Shown: positions 8,240 to 17,095 of the stretch, one piece after another
Layout: each line of letters opens with the position of its first letter
Numbering within the stretch: position 1 is the stretch's first letter
Assembly: GCF_004363095.1 (NCBI RefSeq)
Contig: NZ_SNYO01000007.1
Span: 186,001-250,000 of the forward strand
Origin: Actinomycetospora succinea
Lineage (GTDB): Bacteria; Actinomycetota; Actinomycetes; Mycobacteriales; Pseudonocardiaceae
DNA: 64,000 bases
Direction of reading: 5' to 3'
The notes under the pieces: model-generated
The model's database searches: none
Told to the model about the DNA's origin: nothing
The model's input: the letters and a program-made list of their open reading frames with translations, nothing else
Made by a program: the position numbers and the translations under genes

Positions 8240-9456
8240 GCGCGCCGTCGGACACCGGGCGCCGCTCCCGGCCCGAGCTGACGCTGCCCGGCACGCTGCT
8301 CGGCGCGGCGGCGTCGGTGATCGTGGCCGGAGCGCTCGCCCTGGGGCTGTGGGCCGCGACCCGGGGCGCGGTCGGGGACTCCTACACGCGGTGGACCGCC
8401 GAGCTGCCCGGCGACCCGCTCGCCCGCGCGACGTGGACGCTCGGCGACATGACCGAGCCCCAGTTCTACAAGGCGCCCGTCGCGTCGGTGGGGCTGCTGC
8501 TCGGCGCAGCGCTCGCGTGGTGGGCCGGGCGCCGCGGCGCCCGCTGGGCCGGGCGCGCGATCGCGTACGGCACCGGCCGGTGGCCGTGGGTGTTCGGCGC
8601 GGCGACGCTGAGCCTGGTCCTGTCCAACCTCGCTTTCGGGTGGCGGCTCGGCGAGGGCTGGCAGCCGACGTTCGTGCCGTTCGTGTGCGTGGCGGCCGCC
8701 CTCGTCCTCGTCCAGGGCGCGGGCTGGCGGGTGCTGCTCACCGGTGCCGTGCTCGGCGCGGTCACGACGACCCCGGTGGCGATGCTGCTCATCGCCACGG
8801 TCACCGACCCGCTCGGGCTGCCGTACGTCGTCGCGAACACGGCCGCGATGTCGATCGGGACGGCCGTGTCGTTCCTGGTCTGCCGGGTGCTGCCGTGGAT
8901 GCCGGGCCCGGTGCCCGCACCGGTGGAGTCACCGGCCCCCGCCACCGAACCCGCGCCGCTCCGCGCGCCGACGGTGCTCTCCGACGCGATCTGGACCGCC
9001 CGTCGCGTCCTCACCGACTTCACCGAGACGCAGTTCTACGCCAACGAGCTGGCGAGCGTCGGTGTCCTCGTCGGGGTCGTCGTCGCCGTGCTCGTCGACC
9101 CGACCCTGCCCGCCTACGGCGGCGGGGTGATCCCGGCGATCCTGTTCGCGCAGGCCCTGACCTCGGCCGTGGGCGTGGTCGTGTGGCGGCGGCTCTACCG
9201 CGACGGCGGCTGGGCGCCGACCTACGTCTCGCTGGTCTCGGTCGCGCCCGCCGCGGTGATCACCTACGACGGGAGCCTCGTCGCGGGCGTCGTCGGGGCC
9301 GTCGTCGGCGCGCTGCTCTGCCCGCTCGTCGCCCGGCCCGTCTCGCGGCGCCTCCCGGCCGACTTCCACCCGTTCATCGGCAACACCGTCGCCATGGCGG
9401 TGGTCACGGCGGTCGTGGTCCCGCTCCTGGGGTTCCTGCCCGGGGTCGGCGCCTAG
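8236..9456 (+). CDS. Membrane protein with internal duplication, linked to nitrilase
   Basis: This 406-residue polytopic membrane protein is not a family I recognise. It consists of two related halves. Half one has [33 protein letters not shown] and [12 protein letters not shown]...LPWMPG. Half two has [33 protein letters not shown] and [12 protein letters not shown]...LGFLPG. A Pro/Ala linker near residues 225-245 joins them. The shared QFY, SVG and NTxAM positions suggest a duplicated transport unit. The ATG overlaps the nitrilase stop, so both are translated together under the LacI-type operator. A transporter for the nitrilase substrate is my inference only. Confidence 0.8.
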   Translation: MSAPSDTGRRSRPELTLPGTLLGAAASVIVAGALALGLWAATRGAVGDSYTRWTAELPGDPLARATWTLGDMTEPQFYKAPVASVGLLLGAALAWWAGRRGARWAGRAIAYGTGRWPWVFGAATLSLVLSNLAFGWRLGEGWQPTFVPFVCVAAALVLVQGAGWRVLLTGAVLGAVTTTPVAMLLIATVTDPLGLPYVVANTAAMSIGTAVSFLVCRVLPWMPGPVPAPVESPAPATEPAPLRAPTVLSDAIWTARRVLTDFTETQFYANELASVGVLVGVVVAVLVDPTLPAYGGGVIPAILFAQALTSAVGVVVWRRLYRDGGWAPTYVSLVSVAPAAVITYDGSLVAGVVGAVVGALLCPLVARPVSRRLPADFHPFIGNTVAMAVVTAVVVPLLGFLPGVGA

Positions 9457-9466
9457 GCTCGACCCC

Positions 9467-10105
9467 GTGATCCGTGTCTTCCTCGTCGACGACCACGAGG
9501 TGGTCCGCCGGGGCGTGGCGGGCCTGCTCTCCGACGAGCCCGACCTCGAGGTCGTCGGGGAGGCGGGCACGGTCGCCGAGGCCGTCGCGCGCGTCGAGGC
9601 CGTCCGCCCCGACGTCGCGGTGCTCGACGTGCGCCTGCCCGACGGCAACGGGGTCGAGCTCTGCCGCGAGCTGCGCTCGCGCCAGCCGGAGCTGGCGTGC
9701 CTCATGCTCACGTCGTTCACCGACGAGCAGGCGATCCTCGACGCGGTGCTCGCCGGCGCGGCGGGCTACGTCATCAAGGACGTGCGGGGCAGCGACATCG
9801 CCGCGGCGGTCCGCGACGTCGGGTCGGGGCGCTCGCTGCTCGACCACCGTGCGGCGGCCGTGCTCATGGCCAAGCTCCGCACCCCGGCCGAGGCGCCGGA
9901 CCCCACCGCCGAGCTGACCCCGCAGGAGCACGCGGTGCTCGAGCTCATCGGCGAGGGGCTCACCAACCGGCAGATCGGCGAGCGGCTCTTCCTCGCCGAG
10001 AAGACCGTCAAGAACCACATCACCCGGCTGCTGGCCAAGCTCGGCCTGGAGCGGCGGGTGCAGGCCGCGGTGCTGGCCACCGAGGTGCGGCGGCGTCGCA
10101 CCTAG
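9467..10105 (+). CDS. NarL/LuxR-family response regulator
   Basis: The 212-residue protein has an N-terminal receiver domain with acidic DD at residues 8-9, phospho-acceptor Asp54 ([11 protein letters not shown]) and Lys near 104 (VIKDVRG). A C-terminal LuxR-type helix-turn-helix follows ([22 protein letters not shown], then [15 protein letters not shown]). The layout resembles DevR/DosR-type regulators. No partner histidine kinase lies next to it, so it may be served by a distant kinase. It starts with GTG ten bases after the membrane-protein gene. Its stop overlaps that of the convergent CoA-binding protein gene in a shared CTAG. Confidence 0.92.
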   Translation: MIRVFLVDDHEVVRRGVAGLLSDEPDLEVVGEAGTVAEAVARVEAVRPDVAVLDVRLPDGNGVELCRELRSRQPELACLMLTSFTDEQAILDAVLAGAAGYVIKDVRGSDIAAAVRDVGSGRSLLDHRAAAVLMAKLRTPAEAPDPTAELTPQEHAVLELIGEGLTNRQIGERLFLAEKTVKNHITRLLAKLGLERRVQAAVLATEVRRRRT

Positions 10106-10569
10106 CGGCGGCGCGAGCTGATCACTCCGGTGTCGAAGCCCGCCAGGTGCAGCCCGCCGTGGAAGCGGGCGTGCTCGACCTTGAGGCAGCGGTCCATGAC
10201 GACGGTGAGCCCGGCCGCCTCCGCGCGCTCGGCGAGGGCCTCGTCGTAGAGGCCGAACTGGAGCCAGAACGTCGACGCCCCGCTGGCGATCGTCGCGTCG
10301 AGCACCTCGGGCAGGTCCTCGGGGCGGCGGAAGACGTCGACGAGGTCGGGGGTCACCGGCAGCGCGTCGAGCGACGGGTACACCGGGTGCCCGAGGATCT
10401 CGCTCGCGTTCGGGTTGACGAAGTACAGCTCGAGGTCGGTGGAGAGCAGGTAGGTCGCGACGAAGTTCGACGCCCGCGCGGGGTTGGGCGAGGCGCCGAC
10501 CATCGCGACGGTCTTCGTCTTGCGCAGGATCGCCTGGCGCTCCTGCGCCGACGGCGGGGTCCAGGTCAC
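10102..10569 (-). CDS. CoA-binding domain protein (YccU type)
   Basis: A 155-residue single-domain protein of the CoA_binding (YccU) family: a Rossmann-like fold starting [17 protein letters not shown], with [38 protein letters not shown] and the end motif [19 protein letters not shown]. The family binds coenzyme A in crystal structures, but its cellular role is unknown. The GTG start overlaps the metY stop (GTGA), so the two are co-translated. Confidence 0.9.
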   Translation of the reverse strand: MTWTPPSAQERQAILRKTKTVAMVGASPNPARASNFVATYLLSTDLELYFVNPNASEILGHPVYPSLDALPVTPDLVDVFRRPEDLPEVLDATIASGASTFWLQFGLYDEALAERAEAAGLTVVMDRCLKVEHARFHGGLHLAGFDTGVISSRRR

Positions 10570-11891
10570 GTCGCCACTTCCTTGGTCGCTGCGGTGAGGG
10601 CCTGATCCAGATCCCAGAGGATGTCCTCGGGGTCCTCGATGCCGACGCTGATGCGGATGAGGTCGGGGCGCACGCCGCCCTCGCGCAGCTGGTCGGCGGT
10701 GAGCTGCTGGTGGGTGGTCGAGGCTGGGTGCAGCACGAGCGTCCGGGCGTCGCCGATGTTGGCGAGGTGGCTGCACAGCTGGACCGCCTCGATGAAGCGG
10801 CGGCCCGCGGCGCGCGCGGCGTCCTCGTCGTCGGTCGCGCCCCGCACCCCGAAACTGAACACCGCCCCGGGGCCCTTCGGGAGGTAGCGCTGCGCCCGCT
10901 CGTGGTGGGGGTGGCCGGGCAGCCCGGCGTAGCTCACCCACGCGACCCGCTCGTCGGCCTCGAGCCACTCCGCGACGCGCTGCGCGTTGGCGACGTGGTC
11001 GTCCATGCGCTGGGGGAGCGTCTCGATGCCCTGCAGGAGCAGGAACGCCGAGTGGGCGCTCAGGGTCGCGCCGATGTCGCGGAGCTGCTCGGAGCGGATC
11101 TTGGTGAGGAAGCCGTACTCCTGGAAGTTCCCCCACCACGTGAGCCCGCCGTACGACGGGATGGGCTCGGTCATCTGCGGGAAGTTGCCGTTGCCCCAGT
11201 CGAAGCGGCCCGACTCGAGGATCACGCCGCCGATGGTGGTGCCGTGGCCGCCGAGGAACTTGGTCGCCGAGTGGATGACGATGTCGGCGCCGTGCTCCAT
11301 GGGGCGGCACAGGTAGGGCGTGGCCATCGTCGCGTCGATGATCAGCGGCAGGCCGCGCTCGTGGGCGACCTCGGCGAGCGCGGCGACGTCGGTGACCGCC
11401 CCCGACGGGTTCGCGACGATCTCGGCGAACACGAACCGCGTGCGGTCGGTGATCGCGGCGCGGAAGTCGGCGGGGTCGTCGCCGGACACGAACGTGGTGT
11501 CGACCCCGAAGCGGCGCAGGGTGACGTCGAGCTGGGTCACCGTGCCGCCGTAGAGGGCCGACGACGCGACGATGTGGTCGCCGGCGCCGGCCAGCGTCGC
11601 GAAGGTCAGGAACTCGGCGGCCTGGCCCGACGCGGTGGCGACGGCGCCCAGCGCGCCCTCGAGGCTCGCGAGGCGCTCCTCGACGGCCGCGACGGTCGGG
11701 TTCGCGATCCGGCTGTAGATGTTGCCGTACTTCTGGAGCGCGAAGAGGTTCGCGGCGTCGGCGGTGTCCTCGAAGACGAAGCTCGTCGACTGGTAGATCG
11801 GCACGGCGCGGGCCCCGGTGGCGGCGTCGGGCACGGCGCCGGCGTGCACGGCGCGCGTGCGGAAACCCCAGGGACGGTCTTCTCCTGCCAC
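10566..11891 (-). CDS. metY: O-acetylhomoserine sulfhydrylase-type PLP enzyme
   Basis: This 441-residue Cys/Met-metabolism PLP enzyme matches the MetY class (O-acetyl-L-homoserine plus sulfide to homocysteine). It shows GFRTRAVHAGAVPDAATGARAVPIYQSTSF at the N-terminus, written here in two parts because it is long (GFRTRAVHAG, then VPIYQSTSFVF), YSRIANPT, and the PLP lysine Lys211 in HSATKFLGGHGT. The class-typical insert NFPQMTEPIPSYGGLTWW separates it from cystathionine gamma-synthases. GTG at 11891 is the start. It is coupled to a CoA-binding protein gene. No S-box or other leader structure is obvious upstream. Confidence 0.92.
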   Translation of the reverse strand: MAGEDRPWGFRTRAVHAGAVPDAATGARAVPIYQSTSFVFEDTADAANLFALQKYGNIYSRIANPTVAAVEERLASLEGALGAVATASGQAAEFLTFATLAGAGDHIVASSALYGGTVTQLDVTLRRFGVDTTFVSGDDPADFRAAITDRTRFVFAEIVANPSGAVTDVAALAEVAHERGLPLIIDATMATPYLCRPMEHGADIVIHSATKFLGGHGTTIGGVILESGRFDWGNGNFPQMTEPIPSYGGLTWWGNFQEYGFLTKIRSEQLRDIGATLSAHSAFLLLQGIETLPQRMDDHVANAQRVAEWLEADERVAWVSYAGLPGHPHHERAQRYLPKGPGAVFSFGVRGATDDEDAARAAGRRFIEAVQLCSHLANIGDARTLVLHPASTTHQQLTADQLREGGVRPDLIRISVGIEDPEDILWDLDQALTAATKEVAT

Positions 11892-11990
11892 TCCGCCGTT
11901 CTACCGCAACCGCGCCGGTCGTGAGGGATTGCCGGTGGTGCATGGGTGGGAAGGCCTCCCGCGATCCGCATCCGACGAGGGAGGCACCAC

Positions 11991-12212
11991 ATGGCCGTCT
12001 GCGAGACCTGCGGGAACGACTACGAGATGGCGTTCGAGATCCGCGCGCAGGGTGCGACCCACACCTTCGACAGCTTCGAGTGCGCGATGCACGCGATGGC
12101 CCCGCGGTGCGAGCACTGCGGCGTGATGATCGTCGGTCACGGCCACCAGGTCGACGGGCGCTTCTACTGCTGCGCCCACTGCGCGGGCGCGTCGACGGTG
12201 GACCACGCCTGA
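11991..12212 (+). CDS. Small cysteine-rich putative zinc/metallothionein-like protein
   Basis: A 73-residue protein with eight cysteines (4, 7, 31, 40, 43, 60, 61, 64) and several histidines. They are arranged as CxxC near the start, CEHCG in the middle and YCCAHC at the end, which suggests a small zinc-ribbon or metallothionein-like fold. ATG at 11991 has GAGGGAGG upstream. It is divergent from metY and convergent with the following membrane-protein gene. Metal binding is inferred from the cysteine pattern only. Confidence 0.8.
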   Translation: MAVCETCGNDYEMAFEIRAQGATHTFDSFECAMHAMAPRCEHCGVMIVGHGHQVDGRFYCCAHCAGASTVDHA

Positions 12213-12218
12213 CGGGCC

Positions 12219-12632
12219 TCAGCGGAAGTACGCGTTCGCGGGCGCCTGGAACGCGAAGATGATCGCCGCGATGATCAGCGCGGCCTGGAGCAGGCTGACG
12301 ATCGTCGAGATGCCGCCGGGGCTCACGCCCAGGCCGGCCGTGAGCAGCACGCCGACGACGGTGAACACCGCCGAGATCCCGCCGAGGATCGCGAGCGCCA
12401 TCCGCGCCCAGTTCTCGCCCTGGCGCATGCGCAGCGCGAGGTAGACCAGCGCGGCGAGGAAGAGCAGGCCGATGATGACGCCGACGATGCCGCCGGCGGC
12501 GAGGTAGCCGTTGGGCACGGTCGCCGACGTCGCGAGCGAGAACACGCTGCCGAGCACGCCGACGACGACCGCGGCGATCCAGAGCTGGAAGGAGCGGTGG
12601 ACGGAGGTCGGCGGGGACGTCGGCGTGGGCAC
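12219..12632 (-). CDS. Small membrane protein, four predicted segments
   Basis: The 137-residue protein begins with a Pro/Thr/Ser-rich cytoplasmic tail (PTPTSPPTS). Four hydrophobic segments follow: IAAVVVGVLGSVFSL, GGIVGVIIGLLFLAALVYLAL, MALAILGGISAVFTVVGVLL and TIVSLLQAALIIAAIIFAF, with RMRQGENWAR between the second and third. This resembles many actinobacterial small proteins of unknown role. GTG at 12632 is the only early in-frame start. Confidence 0.75.
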   Translation of the reverse strand: MPTPTSPPTSVHRSFQLWIAAVVVGVLGSVFSLATSATVPNGYLAAGGIVGVIIGLLFLAALVYLALRMRQGENWARMALAILGGISAVFTVVGVLLTAGLGVSPGGISTIVSLLQAALIIAAIIFAFQAPANAYFR

Positions 12633-12646
12633 GGCGTCACCGTAGA

Positions 12647-13129
12647 TCAACCCAGGTCGCGGACCCAGCGCCACACGGTGCCCTCGTCCGGGTCGGTGAC
12701 CTCGCCGTCGCGGACGAACCCGTGGCGGCGCAGCACGCTCCCCGAGGCGTTCTCCTCGGGGCGGGTGTGCGCGCGGACCCGCCGGACCCCGCCCCGCGTG
12801 GCGCGCTCCAGCCACAGCCCGACCGCCGCCGTCGCCACCCCGCAGCCCTGGCGCGACGGGGCGACCGAGTAGCCGATCTCGACCTCGCCGTCGGTCGGCG
12901 GGCCGGTGAACCCGCCGAGCCCGACGACGTCGGTGCCCTCGACGATGAGGTGCGCGAACCACGCCGGGTCGACCCCGCCCTCGAGCGCGGTGACGGTGGG
13001 CTCGAGCGCGTCGGGGAAGGCGAGGTAGCCCTCGACGAGCGTGAGCCCGAAGCGCTCGGTGAACGCCTCCGGCTCGGTCATCAGCGTGACCGCCTGCTCC
13101 GGCGGCAGCGGCCGTACCTCGACTCCCAT
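12647..13129 (-). CDS. GNAT-family N-acetyltransferase
   Basis: The 160-residue GNAT fold has the acetyl-CoA loop motif VAPSRQGCGVATAAV near residues 95-110, preceded by the beta-4 strand GEVEIGYSV. It ends with ENASGSVLRRHGFVRDGEV, typical of RimJ/RimL-like acetyltransferases acting on amino groups. The substrate is not predictable. The ATG at 13129 lies at the edge of a 17-bp perfect palindrome that separates it from the upstream acyl-CoA gene cluster, so it is probably not part of that operon. Confidence 0.9.
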   Translation of the reverse strand: MGVEVRPLPPEQAVTLMTEPEAFTERFGLTLVEGYLAFPDALEPTVTALEGGVDPAWFAHLIVEGTDVVGLGGFTGPPTDGEVEIGYSVAPSRQGCGVATAAVGLWLERATRGGVRRVRAHTRPEENASGSVLRRHGFVRDGEVTDPDEGTVWRWVRDLG

Positions 13130-13171
13130 GTGAGCGATTTTCCGGGCTATGGCACGGAAAATCGCTCACAT
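13128..13171. terminator. Perfect 17-bp palindrome, GTGAG...CTCAC type
   Basis: Arms ATGTGAGCGATTTTCCG (13128-13144) and its exact complement (13155-13171) enclose a ten-base loop. The hairpin lies just past the end of the long acyl-CoA operon on the minus strand and abuts the GNAT start codon. It most likely ends the operon transcript. The GTGAGCGA end is shared with other hairpins in this window. Confidence 0.75.
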
Positions 13172-13184
13172 ACGCCGAACGGCC

Positions 13185-14327
13185 CTACATGCCGTGCATC
13201 TTGGCGATCACCTGGAGCATCACCTCGTCGGCGCCGCCGCCGATCGAGGTGATCCGCATGTCGCGCAGGAACCGCGCGGTCCACGTCTCCTCGATGTAGC
13301 CGAGACCGCCGTGGTACTGCAGGCAGGTGCGGGCGACGTCCTCGCAGAGCCGCCCGATCGCGAGCTTGGCGATCGTCGCGAACCGCGACGTGTCCTCGCC
13401 GCGCATGTACGCCTCGGCGCACGCGTAGTTGTAGTGCCGGCACATGTCGACGCGGGCGTAGAGCTCGGCGAGCTGGTAGCTCAGGTACTGGTTGGTGATC
13501 AGCGGGCCGCCGAAGGCGTGGCGGGTGCGCAGGTAGGCGGCGGTGCGGTCGAGGGCACGCTCGCAGGCGCCGACGCGTCCGTAGCAGGCCACCATCCGCT
13601 CGTTCTGGAACTGCGCCATCTGCTGCTGGAAGCCGCGGCCCTCGCGCCCGATGGTGTTCGCGACCGGCACCTTCGCGCCGTCGAACGACAGCTCGGCGGT
13701 GTCCGAGCAGCGGTTGCCGAGCTTGTCGAGCGTCCGCGACACCGACACTCCGGGGGTGTCCGTCGGCACGACGATCTGCGACATCCCGCGGGCGCCGCCC
13801 TCGTCCGACGTGCGCGCGAGGAGGCACAGCCAGTCCGCCTGCACCCCGTTGGTGATGTAGAGCTTCGAGCCGTGGATCACCCAGTGGTCGCCGTCGCGGA
13901 CGGCCCGGGTGCGCAGCCCGGCGACGTCGGAGCCGGCGTCGGGCTCACTGACCGCGATCGCGGTGACGTGCTCGCCGCGGATCGCCGGGGCCAGGTACTG
14001 CTGCTTGAGCTCCTCTGAGCCGAAGCGGGCCAGCGACGGCGTCGCCATGTCGGTCTGCACGGCGATCGCCATGCCGACCCCGGCGGCGTCGGCGCGACCG
14101 ATCTCCTCGGCGAGCACCACCGAGAACAGGTGGTCGGCGCCGCCGCCCCCGTACGCGGGGTCGTACTCGAGCCCCAGGAAGCCCAGCTCGCCGAGCTTGC
14201 CGAACAGCTCGTGGGTGGGCATCCGCTCGTCGCGCTCCCACTGGTCGACGTACGGGTCGATCTCCCGCTCGACGAACGTCCGCACGGTCTTGCGGAACGC
14301 CTGGTGCTCCTCGGTGAACGCGACCAC
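13185..14327 (-). CDS. Acyl-CoA dehydrogenase
   Basis: A 380-residue flavoprotein oxidising acyl-CoA to enoyl-CoA. It has the N-terminal helical domain, the FAD/substrate middle domain (AIAVSEPDAGSDVAGLRT, WVIHGSKLYITNG) and the C-terminal bundle (QYHGGLGYIEETWTARFLRD). The usual catalytic Glu site near the C-terminus reads IGGGADEVM. The base may instead be the Glu in QNERMVA of the preceding helix, as in long-chain and isovaleryl-type enzymes. GTG at 14327 directly follows the stop of the F420-type gene with no gap. It is the last gene of the operon. Confidence 0.93.
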   Translation of the reverse strand: MVAFTEEHQAFRKTVRTFVEREIDPYVDQWERDERMPTHELFGKLGELGFLGLEYDPAYGGGGADHLFSVVLAEEIGRADAAGVGMAIAVQTDMATPSLARFGSEELKQQYLAPAIRGEHVTAIAVSEPDAGSDVAGLRTRAVRDGDHWVIHGSKLYITNGVQADWLCLLARTSDEGGARGMSQIVVPTDTPGVSVSRTLDKLGNRCSDTAELSFDGAKVPVANTIGREGRGFQQQMAQFQNERMVACYGRVGACERALDRTAAYLRTRHAFGGPLITNQYLSYQLAELYARVDMCRHYNYACAEAYMRGEDTSRFATIAKLAIGRLCEDVARTCLQYHGGLGYIEETWTARFLRDMRITSIGGGADEVMLQVIAKMHGM

Positions 14328-15344
14328 TTACTTCACTCCCTGCAGGTGCGCCAGGGCCGGGCCCCAGCGGTCGGTCTGCGATCCGGACGGCGCGTAGAGC
14401 GGGATGCGCTGGGCGATGCCGCCGAAGCGGGCCTCGAGCGCCGGGCCGACCTGGTCGGGCTCGGCGACGATCGCGATGGTGTGCAGGACCTCGTCGTCGA
14501 CGGCCTCGCCCATCGCGTCCCACTCGCCACTCTTGGAGAGCGTGTTGAGCTCGCGGGCGAGATCGCCCCAGCCGTGCAGCTCGAGCACCGGGTGGTAGGC
14601 GGGCGTCGACCCGTAGAACGCGACCTGCCGGCGCACGTCCTTGATCGACGCGGCGAACTCCTCCTCGGTGTTGCCCGTGGCGATGAGCGCGGTCGCCGAG
14701 AACTCGAACCCCGTGCCGTCCTTGCCGCCCCGCTCGAAGCCCTCGCGCAGCGACGGCAGCGTGACCTCGTGCAGGTAGCGCTCGGTGGAGAAGGCGTGGG
14801 CCATGAACCCGTCGGCGACCTCGCCCGCCACCGCCGTCATCCGCGGGCCGACGCCGGCGAGGTGGATCGGCGGGGTGCCGTACGGGTTCGGGGCGGGCGA
14901 GAAGAACGGCGTCATCAGCGTGTGCGTGTAGAACTCGCCGCGGAAGTCGAGGCGCTCGCCGGTCGCCCAGGCGTCCCAGATGGCGCGGACGGCCCGGATG
15001 TACTCGTGCATCCGGTCGGCGGGCCGCGACCAGGGCATCGAGAAGCGCTTGGTGACGTGCGGCTTGATCTGCGTGCCGAGCCCGAGGATGTAGCGCCCGC
15101 CGGTGACCTCGTGCAGGTCGTTGGCGGTCATCGCCGTCGTCATCGGCGTGCGGGCGAACGCGACGGTGATCGCGGTGCCGAGGGTGATGCGCTCGGTGCG
15201 GGTGGCCGCGAGCGTGATCATCACGGCCGGGTCGTGCTGGGTCTCGGACGCCCAGACGGCGTCGTAGCCCGCCTTCTCGGCGGTGACCGCGTCGTCGGCG
15301 AACGCGCTGAGCCCACCGGTGACCACGGTGGCGTCGACCTTCAT
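14328..15344 (-). CDS. LLM-class F420-type oxidoreductase
   Basis: The 338-residue protein has the luciferase-like TIM barrel of the actinobacterial F420-dependent class: GYDAVWASETQHDP, TLGTAITVAFARTPMT, GGRYILGLGTQIKPHV and PPIHLAGVGPRMTAVAGEVADG. Such enzymes use reduced F420 (or FMNH2) for hydride transfer. The substrate here is unknown, but the setting suggests a step in breakdown of an acyl or terpenoid compound. ATG at 15344 overlaps the stop of the AtuA-like gene. Confidence 0.9.
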   Translation of the reverse strand: MKVDATVVTGGLSAFADDAVTAEKAGYDAVWASETQHDPAVMITLAATRTERITLGTAITVAFARTPMTTAMTANDLHEVTGGRYILGLGTQIKPHVTKRFSMPWSRPADRMHEYIRAVRAIWDAWATGERLDFRGEFYTHTLMTPFFSPAPNPYGTPPIHLAGVGPRMTAVAGEVADGFMAHAFSTERYLHEVTLPSLREGFERGGKDGTGFEFSATALIATGNTEEEFAASIKDVRRQVAFYGSTPAYHPVLELHGWGDLARELNTLSKSGEWDAMGEAVDDEVLHTIAIVAEPDQVGPALEARFGGIAQRIPLYAPSGSQTDRWGPALAHLQGVK

Positions 15345-17095
15345 CGCAGCAGCTCCTCGGGGATGTCCACGTGTCGGGCCCGGACGAACTCGCCGAGCCC
15401 CTTGGCCTGCGGGTCGAGCGCGAGGTTGTCGGCCACCCCGCGTCCCAGGAATCCGACCACGGTGACGCCGACGGCGCGCAGGTTCGGGAGCGCCCAGAGC
15501 CGTCGCCCGCAGCCCGCCGCGTCCTCGCCGAGCAGCCACGCGACGTGCTCGTCGTCCCACCAGCCGGCGAGCCACGCGTGGGCGGCGTCGTCGCGCGCCC
15601 AGAGCCCCAGCGTCGCGTTGCCGCCCTTGTCCCCGGAGCGCGCGCCGGCGAGGCGGCCCAGGGGTTGCGAACGAACGGCGCTCTCGCTGCTTCCGACGCA
15701 ACGAGCTCGCCGTTCGTTTCCCGGGGCGGCGCGCGGACGGTCGTCGGCGCTGCTCCGGTCGGCAGCGGGCGGCGGCACCGTCCACGTCCGGTCGGCGAGG
15801 CCGACGAGCTGGGGCAGGTCGGCGGCGGGCAGCAGGATCGGCCAGAACACGCTCGCGGCGCTGCCCGGGCCCGGCGGGGTGGTGGCGAAGAAGCCGGCGT
15901 AGCCGCTCAGCGCCGTCTCGACGGCCGCGCGGGAGAGCCGCGCGCAGGCGTCCTTGCGGCCCGCGACGGCCACGGTGAGCAGGGAGACGGCGTCAATCAT
16001 GCGCTGGGGATCGGGAGCATCGGCTCTCAGCACCCGGGTCTCGACGCGGTCGAAGGCGTCGCGCCCGCCCGGGACGCCGGCCCACAGCGCGGCGAGCGCG
16101 TGCTCCGCCTTGGCCTCGACGTCGAGGCCGGTGAGCACGAAGGTCATCTCGTTGTGCCAGCCGGCGGGCACGATCGCGCCGACCTTGACGGTGTCGGTCG
16201 GCGCCTCGCCGCGGGTCCCGGTGATCCGGACGCGGTCCGGGGCGTCCTGGGTCAGCGTCACGGTGTCGAGGCGCGCGACGACGTCGGGCGTGAGGTAGCG
16301 GGGCCCGTCGACCTCGTAGAGCAGCTGCGCGGTGACCGTCTCCACGGTGACCGCCCCGCCCGTCCCCGCCGCCTTGGTGATCACCGCGGAGCCGTCGGCC
16401 GCGATCTCGGCGACCGGCAGGCCGACGTGCTCGGTGCCGGTCAGCTCGCCGGCGAAGGAGAAGTTGCCGCCGGTGGCCTGGGCGCCGCACTCGATGACGT
16501 GCCCGGCGACGACGGCGCCGGCGAGGGCGTCGACGTCGTCGGGACCCCACCCGTGACGCCACGCCGCGGGCCCGACGACCACCGCGGCGTCGGTGACCCG
16601 CCCCGTGACGACGACGTTCGCGCCGGCCTCGAGCGCCGACACGATCCCGCGGCACCCGAGGTAGGCGTTGGCGACCAGCGGCTTCTCCGGGATCGGCTCG
16701 CCGGTCTCGAGGTGCGCGGTCTGCTCCGGCGGCAGCGCGACCACGGCGTCGGTGACGTCGTCCCCGCCGACCCAGGCGACGCGGGCGCGGTCGTCGATCG
16801 CGGCGATCTCGGCCGCGCAGTCGGCGGGGTCGAGCCCGCCGGCGTTGGCGACGACGAGGATGCCGGCGTCGAGGCAGTCGGCGAGCACGTCCTGCATCTG
16901 GCGCACGAACGTCGACGCCCAGCCGCCCTTGCCGCGCTCGCGCTGCTTCGCGAGCAGGCCCATCGTCAGCTCGGCGAGCCAGTCGCCGGTGAGGACGTCG
17001 ACGTGGACGCGGCCCTCGAGGTGCGCGTCGACGATCTCGCGCGCGGCGGAGAGCCGGTCGCCGTAGAAGCCGGACACGTTGGCGATGGCGATCAT
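15341..17095 (-). CDS. AtuA-like (DUF1446) acyclic terpene utilisation protein
   Basis: This 584-residue protein matches the AtuA/DUF1446 family found beside acyl-CoA carboxylases in terpene and branched-acid catabolism. The N-terminal domain starts IAIANVSGFYGDR and contains ANAYLGCRGIVSALEAGANVVVTGR (written as NAYLGCRGI and NVVVTGRVTDAA). The C-terminal domain starts LGRLAGARSGDKGGNATLGL and ends RHVDIPEELLR. The linker between the domains (about residues 458-477) is coded by a palindromic DNA element. No enzymatic activity is established for the family. Both ends overlap neighbours as ATGA. Confidence 0.88.
   Translation of the reverse strand: MIAIANVSGFYGDRLSAAREIVDAHLEGRVHVDVLTGDWLAELTMGLLAKQRERGKGGWASTFVRQMQDVLADCLDAGILVVANAGGLDPADCAAEIAAIDDRARVAWVGGDDVTDAVVALPPEQTAHLETGEPIPEKPLVANAYLGCRGIVSALEAGANVVVTGRVTDAAVVVGPAAWRHGWGPDDVDALAGAVVAGHVIECGAQATGGNFSFAGELTGTEHVGLPVAEIAADGSAVITKAAGTGGAVTVETVTAQLLYEVDGPRYLTPDVVARLDTVTLTQDAPDRVRITGTRGEAPTDTVKVGAIVPAGWHNEMTFVLTGLDVEAKAEHALAALWAGVPGGRDAFDRVETRVLRADAPDPQRMIDAVSLLTVAVAGRKDACARLSRAAVETALSGYAGFFATTPPGPGSAASVFWPILLPAADLPQLVGLADRTWTVPPPAADRSSADDRPRAAPGNERRARCVGSSESAVRSQPLGRLAGARSGDKGGNATLGLWARDDAAHAWLAGWWDDEHVAWLLGEDAAGCGRRLWALPNLRAVGVTVVGFLGRGVADNLALDPQAKGLGEFVRARHVDIPEELLR
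15671..15717. repeat. Palindromic element inside the AtuA-like gene
   Basis: ACGAACGGCG (15671-15680) pairs with CGCCGTTCGT (15708-15717). The intervening bases extend the stem imperfectly through CTCTCGCTGC and GCAACGAGCT. It encodes the linker NERRARCVGSSESAVRS between the two conserved domains. It lies in frame, with no stop codon. Confidence 0.65.
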
